Assembly (NCBI RefSeq): GCF_001696605.3
Contig: NZ_CP031716.1
Span: forward strand, 3,782,001 to 3,846,000
Source: Acinetobacter wuhouensis
GTDB taxonomy: Bacteria; Pseudomonadota; Gammaproteobacteria; Pseudomonadales; Moraxellaceae
Length of the DNA stretch: 64,000 bases
Direction: 5' to 3'
The number at the start of each line of letters is the position of its first letter. The first letter of the stretch is position 1. Shown piece by piece: positions 32,595 through 41,995 of the stretch. A program made the translations under genes and the position numbers. The notes under the pieces were generated by a model that had not been told where the DNA came from, searched no databases, and was given only the letters and a program-made list of their open reading frames with translations.

Positions 32595-32707
32595 TTCATA
32601 TGCATTGACAAATTAAACACTCATGGCAGTTCAGCAATGAACACAGTGTAAACTGCTGCCGATAAGGACTGTACATGTTTAAGAACCCTTTTAAACGGAG
32701 TAAATCA

Positions 32708-33259
32708 ATGGCAACTGAGCAAAATCAAGAAGCCCAAGATCTTCAAAACGAGCAAGCTGTAGAACAACAATCAGCGCAAACTCAAGCTGAAAATGAACAG
32801 GCTGAAGTGACTGTTGATTCTTTACAAGAACAAATTGCTCAACTTGAAGGTGACTTAAAACTCGAAAAAGCACGTACTGCAAATGCAGTCTATGAGGCTC
32901 AAAAAAGCGTTGAACGTATTCAACGTGAAGCTGAAAAGCATAAAGATACAGTGCTTGAAAAGTTTGCCAAAGAGTTACTGACTTCTGTAGATAACTTAGA
33001 ACGTGCAATTCAAGCAGGTGGCGAAGAAGAAACTCCTGTACTTGAAGGCGTAAAACTGACTTTAAAATCATTACTTACGACTTTAGAGAAGTTCGGCATT
33101 GTAGAAGTAGATACGATCAATGGTTTCAATGCTGACTTGCATCAAGCAGTGGGTATTGACCCAAATGCCAAAGCCAATGAAATTGGCACAGTTTTACAAA
33201 AAGGTTATGCCCTAAATGGTCGTCTGCTCCGCCCTGCAATGGTCATGGTCGGTGCATAA
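32708..33259 (+). CDS. grpE: Nucleotide exchange factor GrpE
   Basis: 183 residues from ATG 32708 ([12 protein letters not shown]), preceded by ACGGAG; an in-frame ATG at 32675 with AAGGA in front would add 11 residues. GrpE releases ADP from DnaK. A long N-terminal helix/coiled coil is followed by [35 protein letters not shown] and the beta domain with [11 protein letters not shown] and [18 protein letters not shown]. It lies 155 bp before dnaK, which has its own heat-shock promoter. Confidence 0.95.
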   Translation: MATEQNQEAQDLQNEQAVEQQSAQTQAENEQAEVTVDSLQEQIAQLEGDLKLEKARTANAVYEAQKSVERIQREAEKHKDTVLEKFAKELLTSVDNLERAIQAGGEEETPVLEGVKLTLKSLLTTLEKFGIVEVDTINGFNADLHQAVGIDPNAKANEIGTVLQKGYALNGRLLRPAMVMVGA

Positions 33260-33303
33260 ACCCAATAAATGAGAGAGTTTTTTAGAAATTTTATCAAAAA
33301 TGA

Positions 33304-33331
33304 CTTGAAATATTTTGAATGGCTCTCATAT
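33304..33331 (+). promoter_or_regulatory. Sigma-32-type promoter of dnaK
   Basis: CTTGAAA (33304-33310), 13 bp, then TCTCATAT (33324-33331), a good match to CTTGAAA / CCCCATNT, 83 bp before the dnaK start. It gives dnaK heat-shock control independent of grpE. Confidence 0.65.
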
Positions 33332-33414
33332 CGGATTACAAGAAAATCACTTTTAATTTCTCATTATCAAAGCGAGAGATTAAAGGATTCAAAAGAATTT
33401 AGAGGAACATATTA

Positions 33415-35358
33415 ATGGCTAAAATTATCGGTATTGACTTAGGTACAACCAACTCATGTGTTGCGGTACTTGAAGGCGATAAAGTTAAAGTAATTGAAAA
33501 TGCTGAAGGCGCACGTACAACTCCATCGATTGTTGCGTACAAAGATGGCGAAACTTTGGTGGGTCAATCTGCAAAACGTCAAGCAGTAACCAACCCTAAA
33601 AATACCTTGTACGCGATCAAACGTTTGATCGGTCGTAAGTACCAAGACCAAGCAGTACAAAAAGACATCGGTATTGCACCATTCAAAATCGTGAAAGCGG
33701 ACAATGGCGATGCTTGGGTTGAAGTAAACGATAAAAAACTTGCACCACAACAAGTTTCAGCAGAAATCTTGAAAAAGATGAAAAAAACTGCGGAAGACTA
33801 CCTTGGTGAAACAGTAACAGAAGCGGTAATTACTGTTCCTGCGTACTTCAACGATGCGCAACGTCAAGCAACTAAAGATGCAGGTAAAATTGCAGGTTTA
33901 GATGTTAAACGTATTATCAACGAACCAACTGCTGCTGCACTTGCGTTCGGTATGGATAAGAAAGAAGGCGACCGTAAAGTTGCTGTATATGACCTTGGTG
34001 GTGGTACTTTTGACGTATCAATCATTGAAATTGCTGACCTAGATGGCGACCAACAAATCGAAGTATTGTCTACAAATGGTGATACATTCCTTGGTGGTGA
34101 AGACTTTGATAATGCATTGATCGACTATTTAGTTGAAGAGTTCAAAAAAGAACAAAACTTCAACTTGAAACAAGATCCTCTTGCACTTCAACGTTTAAAA
34201 GAAGCAGCTGAAAAAGCGAAAATTGAGCTTTCTTCATCTAATTCAACTGAAATTAACCTTCCGTACATCACGGCTGATGCAACTGGTCCTAAACACTTAG
34301 TGATCAATGTAACACGTGCAAAACTTGAAGGTTTGGTTGCTGACTTGGTTGCTCGTACGATTGAGCCTTGTAAAATTGCGCTTAAAGATGCTGGTCTTTC
34401 AACTTCTGACATCTCTGACGTGATCTTGGTTGGTGGTCAGTCACGTATGCCAATGGTTCAACAAAAAGTTCAAGAGTTCTTCGGTAAAGAACCTCGTAAA
34501 GACGTAAACCCTGATGAAGCAGTGGCAATTGGTGCTGCGATTCAAGGTGCGGTACTTTCAGGTGACAAAACTGACGTACTTTTACTTGACGTGACTCCGT
34601 TGACTCTTGGTATTGAAACGATGGGTGGCGTGTTAACTGCAATCATCGAGAAAAACACCACGATTCCTGCGAAGAAATCTCAAGTGTTCTCAACTGCTGC
34701 GGACAACCAACCTGCTGTAGACATTTCAGTTTACCAAGGTGAACGTAAAATGGCTCAACAAAACAAATTGTTGGGTAACTTCCAATTAGGCGATATTCCA
34801 CCTGCTCCACGTGGTGTGCCACAAATTGAAGTATCGTTCGACATCAACGCTGATGGTATCTTGAAAGTATCTGCAAAAGATAAGAGCACTGGTAAAGAGC
34901 AATCAATTCAAATTAAAGCAAACTCTGGTTTGAGCGATGCTGAAATTGAAGCGATGATCAAAGATGCTGAAGCGAATGCTGAAGAAGATCGTAAGTTCGA
35001 AGAACTTGCTAAAGCACGTAACGAAGCTGATGCACTCGTTTCTTCTGCTCAAAAAGCGGTTAAAGATTTGGGCGAGCAAGTCACTGCTGATGAAAAATCT
35101 GCAATCGATGCTGCGGTAGCTGAGTTAGAAACTGCTGCGAAAGAGAATGATGTAGATGATATTAAAGCGAAAACTGAAGCGCTTCAAAACATCATCATGC
35201 CGATTACTCAACGTGCGTATGAAGCTGCTCAAGGTCAAGGCGGAGCTCAAGGTTTCGATCCTAACCAATTCGGTGGAGACGCTGGTCAACAACAGCAAAA
35301 AGCGGACGATGGCGTTGTAGATGCTGAGTTCACTGAAGTGAAAGATGACAAAAAATAA
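33415..35358 (+). CDS. dnaK: Molecular chaperone DnaK (Hsp70)
   Basis: 647 residues. The ATPase domain (1-385) has [12 protein letters not shown] near the start and [14 protein letters not shown] near 193. The linker is [15 protein letters not shown], followed by the substrate-binding domain and a helical lid. The tail ([17 protein letters not shown]) is the standard bacterial end. SD AGAGGAAC precedes the ATG. It acts with GrpE and a DnaJ not seen in the window. Confidence 0.98.
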   Translation: MAKIIGIDLGTTNSCVAVLEGDKVKVIENAEGARTTPSIVAYKDGETLVGQSAKRQAVTNPKNTLYAIKRLIGRKYQDQAVQKDIGIAPFKIVKADNGDAWVEVNDKKLAPQQVSAEILKKMKKTAEDYLGETVTEAVITVPAYFNDAQRQATKDAGKIAGLDVKRIINEPTAAALAFGMDKKEGDRKVAVYDLGGGTFDVSIIEIADLDGDQQIEVLSTNGDTFLGGEDFDNALIDYLVEEFKKEQNFNLKQDPLALQRLKEAAEKAKIELSSSNSTEINLPYITADATGPKHLVINVTRAKLEGLVADLVARTIEPCKIALKDAGLSTSDISDVILVGGQSRMPMVQQKVQEFFGKEPRKDVNPDEAVAIGAAIQGAVLSGDKTDVLLLDVTPLTLGIETMGGVLTAIIEKNTTIPAKKSQVFSTAADNQPAVDISVYQGERKMAQQNKLLGNFQLGDIPPAPRGVPQIEVSFDINADGILKVSAKDKSTGKEQSIQIKANSGLSDAEIEAMIKDAEANAEEDRKFEELAKARNEADALVSSAQKAVKDLGEQVTADEKSAIDAAVAELETAAKENDVDDIKAKTEALQNIIMPITQRAYEAAQGQGGAQGFDPNQFGGDAGQQQQKADDGVVDAEFTEVKDDKK

Positions 35359-35380
35359 TTCGTTATTGAATGTCTAAAGA

Positions 35381-35411
35381 AAACCGCTCAAGAGATTGAG
35401 CGGTTTTTTAT
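35381..35411 (+). terminator. dnaK terminator
   Basis: AACCGCTCAA-GAGA-TTGAGCGGTT followed by TTTTA, 22 bp after the dnaK stop. Confidence 0.88.
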
Positions 35412-35448
35412 TGCCTTCTACTTGAATAAATTAAATTTGGAGTTGCTT

Positions 35449-35811
35449 TTGTTAATCTCTGATATTGCTAAAAAAACTGGGTTATCCATCCATACGCTAA
35501 GGTATTACGAGCAAATTGGATTACTCAAAAATATTCATCGTAATCAAGCAGGTCGACGTGTTTATACCCAACTGGACTTGGACTGGTTAGAATGGATTAA
35601 GCGTTTAAAATCTACAGGTATGCCTTTAGAACAGATGCAAGAATTTGCCCAATTTCGTCTCGAAGGCGATCAAACCTTGAAACAAAGGCAATTATTACTT
35701 ATGCAACATTCACAAAAATTAAAACAAGAAATTCAACGATTAAATCAAGAACTCGACATCGTCGATTATAAAATCGAATTTTATGCAGAAAAAATGCTTG
35801 AGCTAGAGTGA
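35449..35811 (+). CDS. MerR-family transcriptional regulator
   Basis: About 120 residues from the TTG at 35449, chosen because GGAG lies 6 bp upstream and the sequence then begins LLISDIAKKTGLSIHTLRYY like other MerR proteins; a TTG at 35422 is the alternative. The winged helix is at about 1-70 (YYEQIGLL, NQAGRRVYTQLDLDWLEWI), followed by a dimerisation coiled coil. No metal-binding cysteines are present, so the effector is probably organic or redox-related. 19 bp before an ABM monooxygenase. Confidence 0.85.
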   Translation: MLISDIAKKTGLSIHTLRYYEQIGLLKNIHRNQAGRRVYTQLDLDWLEWIKRLKSTGMPLEQMQEFAQFRLEGDQTLKQRQLLLMQHSQKLKQEIQRLNQELDIVDYKIEFYAEKMLELE

Positions 35812-35830
35812 ACTCTAGCAGTTAGCATCT

Positions 35831-36157
35831 ATGATTCACCATATGAATGAGAAAGAAATGATGCTGACTACAGGCTTTTATGTCACTGCTGAATTAAAAA
35901 TTAAAGATCCCAATAAAATTTTAGAGACCCGTAATGCCTTAAGTGCATTATGTAAAATCACTTTAGAACAGGAATCAGGCTGTACCCTATTTCAACTCCA
36001 TCAATGCCAAAATGATGCTACTCGTTTACTGCTTTGGGAACGCTTCGACTCAGAAGATGCCTACAATACCCATTTTCAACAATCCCATACCAAAGCATAT
36101 CTTGCACAGGATTTGACTGAGGTCATGCAGCATTTTATCAGTGACATTGTTCTTTAA
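35831..36157 (+). CDS. ABM-domain (putative quinol) monooxygenase
   Basis: Up to 108 residues; the start may instead be ATG 35846 or 35858, the latter having GAGAAAGA before it. The antibiotic-biosynthesis-monooxygenase fold is suggested by GFYVTAELKIKDPNKILE, LEQESGCTLFQLHQ, LLLWERFDSEDAYNTHFQQSH and AYLAQDL. Such YgiN-like dimers oxidise quinols or act in detoxification. It probably forms an operon with the preceding MerR gene, which may regulate it. Confidence 0.75.
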   Translation: MIHHMNEKEMMLTTGFYVTAELKIKDPNKILETRNALSALCKITLEQESGCTLFQLHQCQNDATRLLLWERFDSEDAYNTHFQQSHTKAYLAQDLTEVMQHFISDIVL

Positions 36158-36284
36158 CGTTTAGATTCATCAGAAGATGAACTGAATCCTCTAAGCTGTA
36201 GCAAACTTAGAGAATTTAGTTCAGAGTTTTTTATAGACGAAACTAAAACTATCTTTATAATCAAAATAAAAACAGGCTTAGAAA

Positions 36285-36698
36285 ATGAAAAACACCCCTG
36301 CCGTTTCCCCAACCGTGTATTACAGTCTGATCATTGCCCAATTTATTTTGCCTATCATTGCAGCATGCATTGATATGTTTAATGTTGAACCTGAATTAGA
36401 ACTTCTCGATAAAACCCTATATCTAGAACCACAATCGTGGGAACTCACTGTGATGGGCATTGCAGGAATAATTATACTCACCATTACTATTGGGTTACTC
36501 CTGAAAAAAGAATGGGCAAGAAAAGCCTATCTCTATACATTCTTCCCCACTTTTCTACTCTATTTTATGCCCTATATGCATTGGATTTATATGAGTAGTT
36601 TTGCTGCGATTTTTAATGATCTGGCTTTTGTGAGTGCAGGAATTTTGTTGATGATATTGGTCACACCTTCGCTCTATCAACCCATTTTCCAAGAATAA
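36285..36698 (+). CDS. Small integral membrane protein, unknown function
   Basis: 137 residues with about four membrane segments (near 8-27, 53-70, 82-100 and 112-130). An acidic external loop (VEPELELLDKTLYLEPQ) follows the first. No family recognised. The following membrane protein starts 3 bp after its stop, so the two are co-expressed. Confidence 0.7.
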   Translation: MKNTPAVSPTVYYSLIIAQFILPIIAACIDMFNVEPELELLDKTLYLEPQSWELTVMGIAGIIILTITIGLLLKKEWARKAYLYTFFPTFLLYFMPYMHWIYMSSFAAIFNDLAFVSAGILLMILVTPSLYQPIFQE

Positions 36699-36701
36699 AA
36701 C

Positions 36702-37226
36702 ATGATCAAAATTATACTTCTGACCATTGCACTGTATATTTTCATCGAACTGATGTGTCATGGCTTTGCGATATTTGTACGTCGAATTTTAAATAAAACC
36801 GTTGTTCAAGATCATCGTAAAGCACTTCATTTACAGTTTATTCAGCAGACTTTTTATCGTCTTATGCTAATCCTCAGCATCGTACTGATGAACCATGCCT
36901 ATACAGAAATGGCTTTCTTTGAACAAAGTGATGTTGTACGTTTTACATGGAGTGCTTTTGTCATTGTACTGATTTTATTTATTTTCTGGTGGATCAATGC
37001 TTTTATTATTCGTCAGGTTTTACAATCACAACAGCAACAATCCGTCACTGCGACATTTAAACAAAAAGTCAGTTATATCATGTTCCATCCAAAGGAGTTT
37101 CAAGACAGTTATATCAATACCACATACTTAGAAAAATCCAAATGGATAAATCGAATCCTCAGTGTGCTTGCATTTATTTTGCTGTTTATGGATCTACAAT
37201 TACTATTCAATATTGCGCATTCATAA
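36702..37226 (+). CDS. Small integral membrane protein, unknown function
   Basis: 174 residues with membrane segments near 3-24, 46-62, 82-103 and 153-170, separated by a basic loop (RRILNKTVVQDHRKALH). Starts 3 bp after the preceding gene and ends 7 bp from a convergent gene. No family recognised. Confidence 0.65.
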   Translation: MIKIILLTIALYIFIELMCHGFAIFVRRILNKTVVQDHRKALHLQFIQQTFYRLMLILSIVLMNHAYTEMAFFEQSDVVRFTWSAFVIVLILFIFWWINAFIIRQVLQSQQQQSVTATFKQKVSYIMFHPKEFQDSYINTTYLEKSKWINRILSVLAFILLFMDLQLLFNIAHS

Positions 37227-37233
37227 CGTATTT

Positions 37234-37836
37234 TTACATGCCCAAAGCACCTTCAAGATGCACACCTGTCGTATGACCTAAGACAGTAAACAATCCTATA
37301 TTGAATAAAAATAGTCCGATAAAAACAGCGGGAATTATCAATAATCGTTGCCGTTTATTCAGGCTTTTGCGTAGTTGAATTCGATATTCTGATGCTGGTG
37401 CTTTAGGAATCGTCACCACACGCTCAATCGTATTGCTGATCGCTTGATCGAGTTTGCCTAATGAAGAGCCTGCATGAACTTCAAACACATAATTTCCTGC
37501 ATCCAACTCACAAAAGTAAACCATTCGCGATGCGCGAGTAAAACTTGTTTTTGTGGCATTGCCATAACTACGGGAAAGTTTTACAGGCTGATGGTGATCG
37601 GTGTTTATAATCTGAGGTGTGCTGAATGCCATGGGCGATTTTTTCAACATTGGTCCCTCTTCCCAAATGGCAAAACCACCTTTTTCAGTTAATTTGAATG
37701 TTTTAAACTGCTCATTCAAGGGTAAATCGACCACGATACGAGTACGGAACATGATGTACAGACATTTAAACACATAGCTCCAACACCCTAAACCTGCGAT
37801 GAACATCAACACACCTAAAATTACATATATATTCAT
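37234..37836 (-). CDS. Membrane protein with central extracytoplasmic domain, unknown
   Basis: 200 residues. Membrane segments lie at about 4-27 and 165-186 and bracket a beta-rich domain (EKGGFAIWEEGPMLKK, FTRASRMVYFCELDAGNYVFEVH). A basic patch (KSLNKRQRLL) precedes the second segment. I cannot name the family. Convergent with the preceding gene. Confidence 0.65.
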   Translation of the reverse strand: MNIYVILGVLMFIAGLGCWSYVFKCLYIMFRTRIVVDLPLNEQFKTFKLTEKGGFAIWEEGPMLKKSPMAFSTPQIINTDHHQPVKLSRSYGNATKTSFTRASRMVYFCELDAGNYVFEVHAGSSLGKLDQAISNTIERVVTIPKAPASEYRIQLRKSLNKRQRLLIIPAVFIGLFLFNIGLFTVLGHTTGVHLEGALGM

Positions 37837-38036
37837 TGTTGTTATCTTCTAAATCTTTTGCTTAAGCTTAAAAGCGAATGCTCTACACGTCTGTTAAATT
37901 CTGCAATCTGCATTTTATAAAGACTGCCACAACAAGGGTTAAAACAACCATCATGTATGATCAATCTGTTTGAGTACTTGTCATTCTGATAATTTCAGAT
38001 AGATTATTCAGAACAAAAAATATTTATATACAGATC

Positions 38037-38951
38037 ATGCGTCTTTGGATTTTACTCGGTTTAATCATTTTTACGGCATATTTTGCGATACAACGCATGA
38101 TGTATCCGCAACTCAATCATAATTCTGTGATGGATCGTATTTCTCACCCTTTGGACACTCGTCTTCGCTATCGTATCGGTGAGATTGATCCACGCTTTAA
38201 TCTAAGCCAATCACAAGTGCAAGACTTGGCACAACAAGCGGCTGAAATTTGGCATATTGGTACACTGAAAAGCCTATTCGTCTATGATCCCAATGCCAAA
38301 CTGACCATTAATTTGATCTACGATGAACGTCAGGCTGAGTCGAATGCACGTTCGCAAGAAATGAAAATATTAGAAAATACCCAACAATATACGCACAGTA
38401 AAAAACAAAAAATTCAACAAATCCACGCAGAACTGGATTTAGCAAATCGTGAATTGGAACTACAGAAAGCCAATTATCAAAATAAAGTTGACCAATATAA
38501 TCAGTTAATCAATAGCATTAACCAGACCCGACAAAATATCGACTCATCAACAAAATACCAACTGGATCAGCAAAAAAACCAACTCATCATTGAACAAACT
38601 CAACTGAAACAACAACTGGATAGTTACAATCAAAAAGTCTATGAATTAAATCGACAAGTAGAGCAATTCAACTCTGTTAATCAACAATTTAATCAATCTG
38701 TGGATCATTTCAATCACCGCTTTCAACCACGTCAATTTGATAAAGGTGTTTTTGATGGACGTAGTATCAATATTTATGAATTTGAATCGAGCGATGATCT
38801 ACGTGTCACCATTGCCCATGAGCTCGGGCATGCACTTGGACTGTTACACAATGATGATCCGAAAGCACTGATGTACCCAATGATGAAAGAACAAGATTTG
38901 CAAAACTTTAAATTAACCGCAGCAGATTTAGCAATGTTAAACTCTAGATGA
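38037..38951 (+). CDS. Matrixin-like zinc metalloprotease with long coiled coil
   Basis: 304 residues. An N-terminal signal or anchor (about 2-18) precedes a long Gln/Asn-rich coiled coil (about 100-220, for example QKIQQIHAELDLANRELELQ). The C-terminal catalytic domain contains H261-E262-xx-H265-x5-H271 (HELGHALGLLH), the extended metzincin zinc motif, then LMYPMM as the Met-turn. Probably an envelope-associated protease; substrate unknown. The coiled coil between anchor and catalytic site is unusual for matrixins. Confidence 0.8.
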   Translation: MRLWILLGLIIFTAYFAIQRMMYPQLNHNSVMDRISHPLDTRLRYRIGEIDPRFNLSQSQVQDLAQQAAEIWHIGTLKSLFVYDPNAKLTINLIYDERQAESNARSQEMKILENTQQYTHSKKQKIQQIHAELDLANRELELQKANYQNKVDQYNQLINSINQTRQNIDSSTKYQLDQQKNQLIIEQTQLKQQLDSYNQKVYELNRQVEQFNSVNQQFNQSVDHFNHRFQPRQFDKGVFDGRSINIYEFESSDDLRVTIAHELGHALGLLHNDDPKALMYPMMKEQDLQNFKLTAADLAMLNSR

Positions 38952-39085
38952 ATATTCTTTTTTCAACAGTAATGCTGATATTTTAAAACCTTATTGTTTT
39001 TATGTATTTAATTGGCAATAAGATCGGTTTTATTTAAAAATCATGCTATTGTGCTTCATCTAAGCTAAGTAATGGGGAGATTCCA

Positions 39086-39463
39086 ATGAGCTATTATCAT
39101 ATTATTCTTGAAGTAAATGATCATATCAGCACGATTGAACAAACTCGTGATATTGAAATCTTTGATATTACTGAACTTCAGCCTTATCTTTATGCCATTT
39201 TGTTGCCTTATTTTAATGAACAACAAATCGAACTTGAAGAAGAAAATATCGAGTTCTCTGATATTTTACACATCGAAATTAAGCAGACTTTATTGCCTAT
39301 TCAACACCTGATTGAAGAAGAACAAAAACAACTTCCGAGTGATACGGATGTGACCATCACGGCTTATGAAATTTTTAATAATCGTGACCATACTCAAGAT
39401 GTGACTGCGGTGATTTTTGATTTACTTGAAGCTGTAAAAATTGATCAAGCGGATATTGAATAA
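39086..39463 (+). CDS. Conserved-looking acidic hypothetical protein
   Basis: 125 residues, cytoplasmic, strongly acidic (EEENIEFSDILHIEIKQ, IEEEQKQLPSDTD). SD GGGGAG precedes the ATG. No domain recognised and no membrane segment. It ends just before a strong terminator. Confidence 0.7.
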   Translation: MSYYHIILEVNDHISTIEQTRDIEIFDITELQPYLYAILLPYFNEQQIELEEENIEFSDILHIEIKQTLLPIQHLIEEEQKQLPSDTDVTITAYEIFNNRDHTQDVTAVIFDLLEAVKIDQADIE

Positions 39464-39482
39464 TCCTATGATTTAAATCAAC

Positions 39483-39512
39483 AAAGGTCTGCAATTGCAG
39501 ACCTTTTGTTTT
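39483..39512. terminator. Bidirectional terminator, perfect 24-bp palindrome
   Basis: AAAGGTCTGCAA directly joined to its reverse complement (39483-39506), then TTGTTTTG. It serves the acidic hypothetical gene on the plus strand and the transglycosylase on the minus strand. Confidence 0.8.
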
Positions 39513-39524
39513 GTTAGCGATAAT

Positions 39525-40838
39525 TTATTGCATCATACTTTTAGCCGCTTCATTTCTGAATGCATTTAAAATTTGTTGCCCTGCCCGACCTGTTGGATTT
39601 AAGCCCAACTTGGTTTGCTCTTGTTGGATTGCCTGACGCGTTTTATCACCAATCAAACCATCAGCCTCACCAATGTCATAGCCTTTTTTCAATAAATAAT
39701 TTTGAATTTCACGACGTTCAGCGCGAGATGTTCCCGCATCTGCTGTAGGCCACGCTGTTTGAAAACCACCTTTACCCTGTAAACGATCAGATAAATGAGC
39801 AATTGCCAAAGCATAACTTTCAGCAGCATTGTACGAATAAATCGCATCAAAGTTTTTAAACACTAAGAAAGCTGGGCCATTCGCCCCTGCTGGCATCATT
39901 AAACCTGCTTGTGAACTTTCAGATAAATTACCTTGAATGATTGGCGTACCATCCACACGGGTAAAACCACGATTTACCCAAGAACTTAAAGATTTTTTAT
40001 TACGACGACTTTCGCCACCCACTGAAGCACCATCAGGGATTTTAACTTCAAAGCCCCACGGCATACCTGTTTGCCAACCACGCTTTTTGAGGAAATTTGC
40101 TGTTGAAGCCAAAGCATCTGAAGTACTTGAAACCAAGTCACGGCGACCATCACCATCGAAATCGACTGCCAACTCTTCATAAGTCGACGGCATAAATTGG
40201 GTATGACCAAACGCCCCTGCCCACGATCCTTTTAACTGCTCTTCACGCAAATCGCCACGTTGCAAAATGCGCATGGTTGCAAAAAACTCGCCTCTAAAAT
40301 AGCTTTGACGACGACCTTCACAGCTCAATGTACCCAGAGCTTGGAGTAATGGATATTTACCAGAAATATCACCAAAATTACTTTCCACGCCCCACACAGC
40401 GACCACAGTTTCAGCAGGTACACCATAAGCAGCTGCGACACGGTTGAGCACATCGCGATGTTGCGCTAACATTTGACGCCCTTTTTCTACACGCTCCTCA
40501 TCGACCAAACCTGAAAGATAATCCCAGATTGGTGTAGAAAATTCAGGCTGATAATCCAGTTTACTAATCACTGAATAATCAGGTGTTAAATTTTGCGTAT
40601 AACGATCATAGGTTGAACCACTCACACCTGAAGAAATAGCCTGAGAACGTAAATTTGCAATACAGCCTTGAAAATTTGAATTTGGTGAATAACTTTGATT
40701 TTGAAAACTTTGGCTCTGAATAGGCTGATTTGTTGTCGTCGTTGTTCCAGAAGAAATCTGACCATTAATAATTAACTCAGCATTGGCATGAGTCACTGCC
40801 AATAAAGCCGATCCACAAAATAATGATAAATAACGCAT
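39525..40838 (-). CDS. Lytic murein transglycosylase (MltB family) with peptidoglycan-binding domain
   Basis: 437 residues from ATG 40838 with a signal peptide (cleavage after HANA); a GTG 9 bp upstream is less likely. The SLT-2/MltB catalytic domain has the catalytic Glu at about 152 in VWGVESNFG, plus GSWAGAFGHTQFMPSTY and DFDGDGRRDL. The C-terminal PG_binding_1 domain contains LKKGYDIGEADGLIGDKTR. It cleaves peptidoglycan glycan strands in the periplasm. No lipobox is seen, so it is probably soluble rather than a lipoprotein like MltB. Confidence 0.9.
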   Translation of the reverse strand: MRYLSLFCGSALLAVTHANAELIINGQISSGTTTTTNQPIQSQSFQNQSYSPNSNFQGCIANLRSQAISSGVSGSTYDRYTQNLTPDYSVISKLDYQPEFSTPIWDYLSGLVDEERVEKGRQMLAQHRDVLNRVAAAYGVPAETVVAVWGVESNFGDISGKYPLLQALGTLSCEGRRQSYFRGEFFATMRILQRGDLREEQLKGSWAGAFGHTQFMPSTYEELAVDFDGDGRRDLVSSTSDALASTANFLKKRGWQTGMPWGFEVKIPDGASVGGESRRNKKSLSSWVNRGFTRVDGTPIIQGNLSESSQAGLMMPAGANGPAFLVFKNFDAIYSYNAAESYALAIAHLSDRLQGKGGFQTAWPTADAGTSRAERREIQNYLLKKGYDIGEADGLIGDKTRQAIQQEQTKLGLNPTGRAGQQILNAFRNEAAKSMMQ

Positions 40839-40839
40839 A

Positions 40840-41086
40840 ATATCCACAAATTGGTTTTAAATTTAAATTATGTAAATACCATAACAGCCTGTGAATAAAA
40901 TGACAGTTGTAAATCGTAAAATTTAAATTCATTTGTACAATTTGAATTCATAATTTATAAAAAGAAGTTTTTGAATTTAAAAAAGTTACCCACAGCCAAC
41001 CAAAGTCTTTTTTCTTGTAGAAATTACGCCAAATAATTTGAATTCAAAGTTTCACCCAAAATATAGACAGAAAGTTATCCACACCT
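40840..41086. promoter_or_regulatory. AT-rich intergenic region with DnaA-box-like sites
   Basis: A 247-bp gap holding ATATCCACA (40840-40848), TTACCCACA (40986-40994), a perfect DnaA box TTATCCACA (41075-41083) and the palindrome TTTGAATTCAAA (41037-41048). No coding frame. See the matching sites at 41670-41749. Confidence 0.5.
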
Positions 41087-41626
41087 TCACTCGATCATAT
41101 CTCCTACTGGGCTGATTTCTGTAATATCTTCGCATTGCAAACGGGTATTGCCTTGTGGCGTTTGAGTTAAGCGATCTGACGTTTTCCATTGCGTTGAAAA
41201 TTGTTGTTTTAACGCTTTACTCACCTGTGATGGTTTTCCTTTAAAAACAATATAATAAGCATCACTTTGTTCTATCGCATAGCCTTTTGTCCATACTGAA
41301 ATTTTAATCACAGGCAATGTAAATTGATTAAAATTCACTGAAAAATCAGTCTGTTGACCATATTTTGTGGGATATGTTTTAACAGCGTTTATCCCACGAT
41401 AATTCGCATCATTCAATATGAATCGTTGCCCTTTAAGTACAGGTTTATTTTCACTTTTTTGAGCACTGTAATAGTTCAACAAAAAATCCTGCATTGGATT
41501 TGGAGATTCACAATTGATCGCATCCAGTGTTAATAATGTCTGAACTTGGATACTTTCTTCTGCAAAAATACTCTGTATGCAGAATGCATTGATACAAATC
41601 AGGATTGTGGATATCTTTTTATTCAT
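41087..41626 (-). CDS. Exported hypothetical protein
   Basis: 179 residues from ATG 41626 (MNKKISTILI), which is preceded by GAAGAG and gives a clean signal peptide (cleavage after SIFA); an upstream ATG at 41680 would spoil it. The mature protein has two cysteines (INCESP and LQCED) that could form a disulfide. No known family. Both flanks carry DnaA-box-like sites and an identical 12-bp palindrome. Confidence 0.7.
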   Translation of the reverse strand: MNKKISTILICINAFCIQSIFAEESIQVQTLLTLDAINCESPNPMQDFLLNYYSAQKSENKPVLKGQRFILNDANYRGINAVKTYPTKYGQQTDFSVNFNQFTLPVIKISVWTKGYAIEQSDAYYIVFKGKPSQVSKALKQQFSTQWKTSDRLTQTPQGNTRLQCEDITEISPVGDMIE

Positions 41627-41946
41627 TCTGGCTCTTCGTTTTTTATTTTCATGATTTAAATTCAAATTTTTTGAATTCAAATTAATCTCTATTGCATTTC
41701 CTAGAATCTAAGTTATTTAAATAGGCTGTGGATAAATAAATTTTCCACAAAAAATTGCCCTGCTCTATTTTTAAATTCAAATCAAATTTTTATAGTTTAA
41801 ATTTAAAAATATCTCTCAATTCAACCGATTTTGAAGGTGAATTATGCACTTAATTTGATTATTTTAATTGTGCTTTTCGGTGAAATACAGCGCTTTTCGA
41901 TCAAAGGAAAAGTGCAGGACAGGCATCATACAGAACTAAAAATAAT
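41627..41946. promoter_or_regulatory. AT-rich intergenic region with DnaA-box-like sites
   Basis: About 320 bp without a gene. It contains TTTGAATTCAAA (41670-41681), a perfect DnaA box in inverted orientation, TGTGGATAA (41727-41735), a one-mismatch box TTTTCCACA (41741-41749), and several A/T tracts. Confidence 0.5.
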
Positions 41947-41979
41947 AAAAAAGCGGTCATTTGAATGACCGCTTTTTTA
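41947..41979. terminator. purEK terminator
   Basis: AAAAAGCGGTCATT-TGA-ATGACCGCTTTTT, a near-perfect stem with A and T runs on the two sides, 17 bp after purK. Confidence 0.88.
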
Positions 41980-41995
41980 ACGCGCAATTTTTCGC

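Noticed and set aside
33454-34642. Long antisense frames inside dnaK and grpE
   Set aside because: Typical shadows caused by the regular codon use of highly expressed genes; no start signals.
40840-41749. Considered as the chromosome origin oriC
   Set aside because: No dnaA, dnaN, rpmH or gyrB neighbours and no compact array of boxes; kept only as a DnaA-box cluster.
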